DNA of 54,860 bases from an uncultured Burkholderiales bacterium (GTDB lineage Bacteria > Pseudomonadota > Gammaproteobacteria > Burkholderiales > Burkholderiaceae_E). The stretch covers positions 1 to 54,860 of the forward strand of contig CADEEH010000011.1 in NCBI GenBank assembly GCA_902826305.1, written 5' to 3'. Shown here one piece after another: positions 52,421-54,860 of the stretch (positions within the stretch are counted from its first letter, which is position 1; every line of letters begins with the position of its first letter). Both the position numbers and the translations under genes were made by a program. Under the pieces are notes generated by a model, which was given only the letters and a program-made list of their open reading frames with translations, had not been told where the DNA came from and made no database searches.

Positions 52421-54860
52421 ATGGTGACTGTGCCCGCCGTCCTGCGCGAAACGACCCTGGACGACAGCGTCTGGGCGACTGATGGCCCGGTGCTGCTGAG
52501 TGGCACCCAGGCCCTGGTGCGCCTGATGCTGATGCAACGTCGGCTCGATGCGGCGATCGGCTGGAACACACGCGGTTTCGTCAGCGGTTATCGCGGTTCG
52601 CCGCTGGGCATGGTCGACCAGGTGATCTGGAAGCAGGGTGATCGGTTCGAGCAGGCCGGCGTGCAGTTCGTCCCGGCGATCAACGAGGAGCTGGGTGCGA
52701 CGCAGGTGCTCGGCACACAACGCGTCGAGTCCGATCCCGAGCGCACCGTCGACGGGGTGTTCGGCCTGTGGTACGGCAAGGGCCCGGGTGTCGATCGGGC
52801 CGGGGACGCGATCAAACACGGCAACGCCTACGGCAGCTCGCCGCACGGCGGCGTGCTGGTGGTCGCGGGCGACGACCACGGCTGTGTCTCCTCGTCGATG
52901 CCACACCAGAGCGACGCGGTGTTCCAGGCCTGGTCGATGCCGATCGTGTCGCCGGCCGACGTCTCGGAGATCGTCGGCTTCGGTCTGTACGGCTTCGCGT
53001 TGTCGCGTTACTCGGGCGCGTGGGTCGGCATGACCGCGTTGTCCGAAGTGGTCGAGAGCACCGCGACCGTGGACCTCGATCGATTGTCGAACCAGGTTGC
53101 CGATTGGAAAGGGCCGGACGGGGTCCGCGCCGCAACCGGCCATGTGCCGCCGCCGGACGGGCTGCACTACCGGTGGCCGGACCTGCCGTCGCTGCGGATC
53201 GAATCGCGACTGCAGGACAAGCTGGCGGCGGTGGCCGCGTTCGCCCGGGTCAACCGGATCGACCGGTCGGTGATCGACAGCGCGCAGGCACGCGTCGGCA
53301 TCGTGACCGCCGGCAAGGCACATCACGACCTGATGGAGGTGTTCCGCCGCCTGGGTCTCGGCCACGACACACTCGCGGCCGCCGGCATCCGGGTGATCAA
53401 GCTGGGCCTGACATTTCCGCTGGAGACCACCGGCATGCAGGCGTTCGCACGCGGCCTGCAGGAGATCCTGGTCGTGGAGGAGAAGGCGCCGATCGTCGAG
53501 CAGCAGTTGCGTGACCTGTTCTACAACATGCCGGCCGAGTCGCGGCCGCGGATCGTCGGCAAACGCGACGCACACGGCGAGCCGCTGCTGTCGGCGCTCG
53601 GCGAACTGCGGCCGTCACGGCTGATCATGCCGGTCGCGCGCTGGCTGACGCAGCACGCGGGTGACGAACTGCCGATCGCGCTGCTGAAGGTCCGCGACTT
53701 CATGCCGCCCGAGGTGCTGAGCAATCCGGCCGACGCGGTCAAGCGACTGCCGTATTTCTGCGCCGGCTGTCCACACAACACCTCGACGCGGGTGCCGGAG
53801 GGATCGACCGCACGTGCCGGCATCGGTTGCCACTTCATGGCCAACTGGATGGAACGCGACACCGCCGGGCTGATCCAGATGGGCGGCGAAGGTGTCGACT
53901 GGGTCTCGCACGCGCGCTTCACGCGCACGCGGCATGTGTTCCAGAACCTGGGCGACGGCACCTACTACCACTCGGGATACCTGGCGATCCGGCAGGCCGT
54001 CGCCGCGAAGGCGAACATCACCTACAAGATCCTCTACAACGACGCGGTTGCGATGACCGGCGGCCAGCCGGTCGACGGCGTCACCAGCGTCGATGCGATC
54101 GCGAGGCAGGTCGAAAGTGAAGGGGTCGGCGCACTGGCGGTGGTCAGCGACGACATCGACAAATACGACGCGATGCGCGCGAAGTTCCCGTCGCTGGCGA
54201 CCTTCCACCCGCGCGAGGAACTCGATGCCGTGCAGCGCCGGCTGCGCGACGTCGCCGGGGTCTCGGTGCTGATCTACGACCAGGCCTGCGCGGCCGAGAA
54301 GCGACGGCGCCGCAAGAAGGGGGAACTGACCGATCCGGCTCGCCGCGTGATGATCCACGAAGGGGTCTGCGAGGGCTGCGGCGACTGCGGCGTCAAGAGC
54401 AACTGCGTCGCCGTGCAGCCGCACGAGACGGTCCGGGGACGCAAGCGCCGGATCGACCAGACCCACTGCAACAAGGACTACTCCTGCGTCGACGGCTTCT
54501 GCCCGAGCTTCGTCAGCGTGATCGGCGGTCGATTGCGGCGCAAGGCCGGGGCGGCGCCCGAGGTGCGCGAGTCGCTGCTGGCACGGGCGCGGGACCTGTC
54601 GCTGCCCGGTGAACCCCCGGCCGACGCGCCGTGGGACCTGCTGATCACCGGCGTCGGCGGCACCGGCGTGGTCACCGTCGGAGCGGTGATCGCGATGGCG
54701 GCACACCTCGAAGGACGGCAGGCGAGTGTGCTGGACTTCATGGGCTTCGCGCAGAAGGGCGGCTCGGTGCTCAGCTTCGTGCGGCTCGCGCGTGACAGGT
54801 CGCTGCTGCATCAGGTGCGGATCGACACCCAGCAGGCCGACGCGGTGCTGGCTTGTGATT
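52421..54860 (+). CDS. Indolepyruvate ferredoxin oxidoreductase, partial (3' end outside window)
   Basis: About 813 residues are visible of roughly 1150. It converts indolepyruvate and other aryl-pyruvates to aryl-acetyl-CoA with ferredoxin reduction; single-chain proteobacterial form. N-terminal thiamine-binding domain: SGYRGSPLGMVDQVIW, VVAGDDHGCVSSSMPHQSDA. Middle: CAGCPHNTSTRVPEGSTARAGIGCHF, QMGGEGVDWVS and TPP-binding YNDAVAMTGGQPVDG. Then a 4Fe-4S-like segment VCEGCGDCGVKSNCVAVQP and the gamma domain ITGVGGTGVVTVGAVIAMAA. GGAGGGG precedes ATG 52421. Role in aromatic amino acid degradation is family knowledge. Confidence 0.93.
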   Translation, partial: MVTVPAVLRETTLDDSVWATDGPVLLSGTQALVRLMLMQRRLDAAIGWNTRGFVSGYRGSPLGMVDQVIWKQGDRFEQAGVQFVPAINEELGATQVLGTQRVESDPERTVDGVFGLWYGKGPGVDRAGDAIKHGNAYGSSPHGGVLVVAGDDHGCVSSSMPHQSDAVFQAWSMPIVSPADVSEIVGFGLYGFALSRYSGAWVGMTALSEVVESTATVDLDRLSNQVADWKGPDGVRAATGHVPPPDGLHYRWPDLPSLRIESRLQDKLAAVAAFARVNRIDRSVIDSAQARVGIVTAGKAHHDLMEVFRRLGLGHDTLAAAGIRVIKLGLTFPLETTGMQAFARGLQEILVVEEKAPIVEQQLRDLFYNMPAESRPRIVGKRDAHGEPLLSALGELRPSRLIMPVARWLTQHAGDELPIALLKVRDFMPPEVLSNPADAVKRLPYFCAGCPHNTSTRVPEGSTARAGIGCHFMANWMERDTAGLIQMGGEGVDWVSHARFTRTRHVFQNLGDGTYYHSGYLAIRQAVAAKANITYKILYNDAVAMTGGQPVDGVTSVDAIARQVESEGVGALAVVSDDIDKYDAMRAKFPSLATFHPREELDAVQRRLRDVAGVSVLIYDQACAAEKRRRRKKGELTDPARRVMIHEGVCEGCGDCGVKSNCVAVQPHETVRGRKRRIDQTHCNKDYSCVDGFCPSFVSVIGGRLRRKAGAAPEVRESLLARARDLSLPGEPPADAPWDLLITGVGGTGVVTVGAVIAMAAHLEGRQASVLDFMGFAQKGGSVLSFVRLARDRSLLHQVRIDTQQADAVLACD

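Noticed and set aside
51311-53575. Extending the DUF429 gene upstream to 53575
   Set aside because: The extension is antisense to indolepyruvate ferredoxin oxidoreductase and has no family similarity.

Overview
The window is GC-rich, densely packed bacterial DNA (about two thirds G+C by eye, frequent GTG starts, ATGA/GTGA overlaps). The clearest taxonomic hint is a complete aerobic benzoyl-CoA (box) gene set with a BzdR/BoxR-type regulator (helix-turn-helix plus shikimate-kinase-like domain). Together with an orphan PEP carboxylase and indolepyruvate ferredoxin oxidoreductase, this suggests a betaproteobacterium (Burkholderiales or Rhodocyclales). That placement is inference. No rRNA, tRNA, CRISPR array, integrase or transposase was recognised.

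Layout. (1) 1-9168: box cluster. Benzoate-CoA ligase (cut by the window edge) and boxD run leftward; boxR, boxC, boxB, boxA and a MaoC-like gene run rightward. Four copies of a TGCA-N6-TGC motif sit in the two control regions, three of them on -10 boxes. (2) 9290-11415: PPK2 polyphosphate kinase, convergent across a 12-bp hairpin with an AHSA1-type gene and an SDR. (3) 11530-14685: four overlapping leftward genes (GT2 glycosyltransferase, acyl-CoA-dehydrogenase-fold protein, PIG-L deacetylase, NodS-like methyltransferase), an unassigned small-molecule or glycan-modifying operon. (4) 14805-21496: two GyrI-like effector-binding domains (one alone, one fused to AraC), a methyltransferase, tandem SDR/DUF2867 paralogues, a membrane protein and a MAPEG protein. 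(5) 21681-24826: Na/Pi cotransporter coupled to an orphan PstS, then a small membrane-anchored ORF. (6) 24823-33298: EthD-like and DUF4188 proteins, an atypical FtsH (HEMGH), a nicotinamidase-like hydrolase lacking an expected metal Asp, PEP carboxylase with an N-terminal 9-bp minisatellite, an EthD protein and an SDR. (7) 33558-38195: BMP-family (nucleoside-type) ABC importer, one binding protein, one double ATPase, two permeases. (8) 38392-48247: the most unusual locus: a pseudo-CHAT/class III cyclase/STAND ATPase/TPR protein, a divergent P450 with an extra C-terminal domain, a DyP-type peroxidase and a membrane patatin phospholipase, nearly contiguous, with a lipoprotein behind. (9) 48279-54860: an 11-residue-repeat secreted protein, class II aldolase, HAD phosphatase, ABM monooxygenase, outer-membrane barrel protein, DUF429 protein and the start of indolepyruvate ferredoxin oxidoreductase.

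How genes work together. In box, the ligase makes benzoyl-CoA, BoxA/BoxB epoxidise it, BoxC opens the ring and BoxD oxidises the semialdehyde; BoxR presumably represses until benzoyl-CoA accumulates. The locus at 38392-47638 is my best candidate for an undescribed system: a sensor/switch protein driving lipid release (patatin) and haem-based oxidation (DyP plus a P450 that lacks O2-activation residues), i.e. an oxylipin-like signalling or defence pathway. This function is inferred, not shown.
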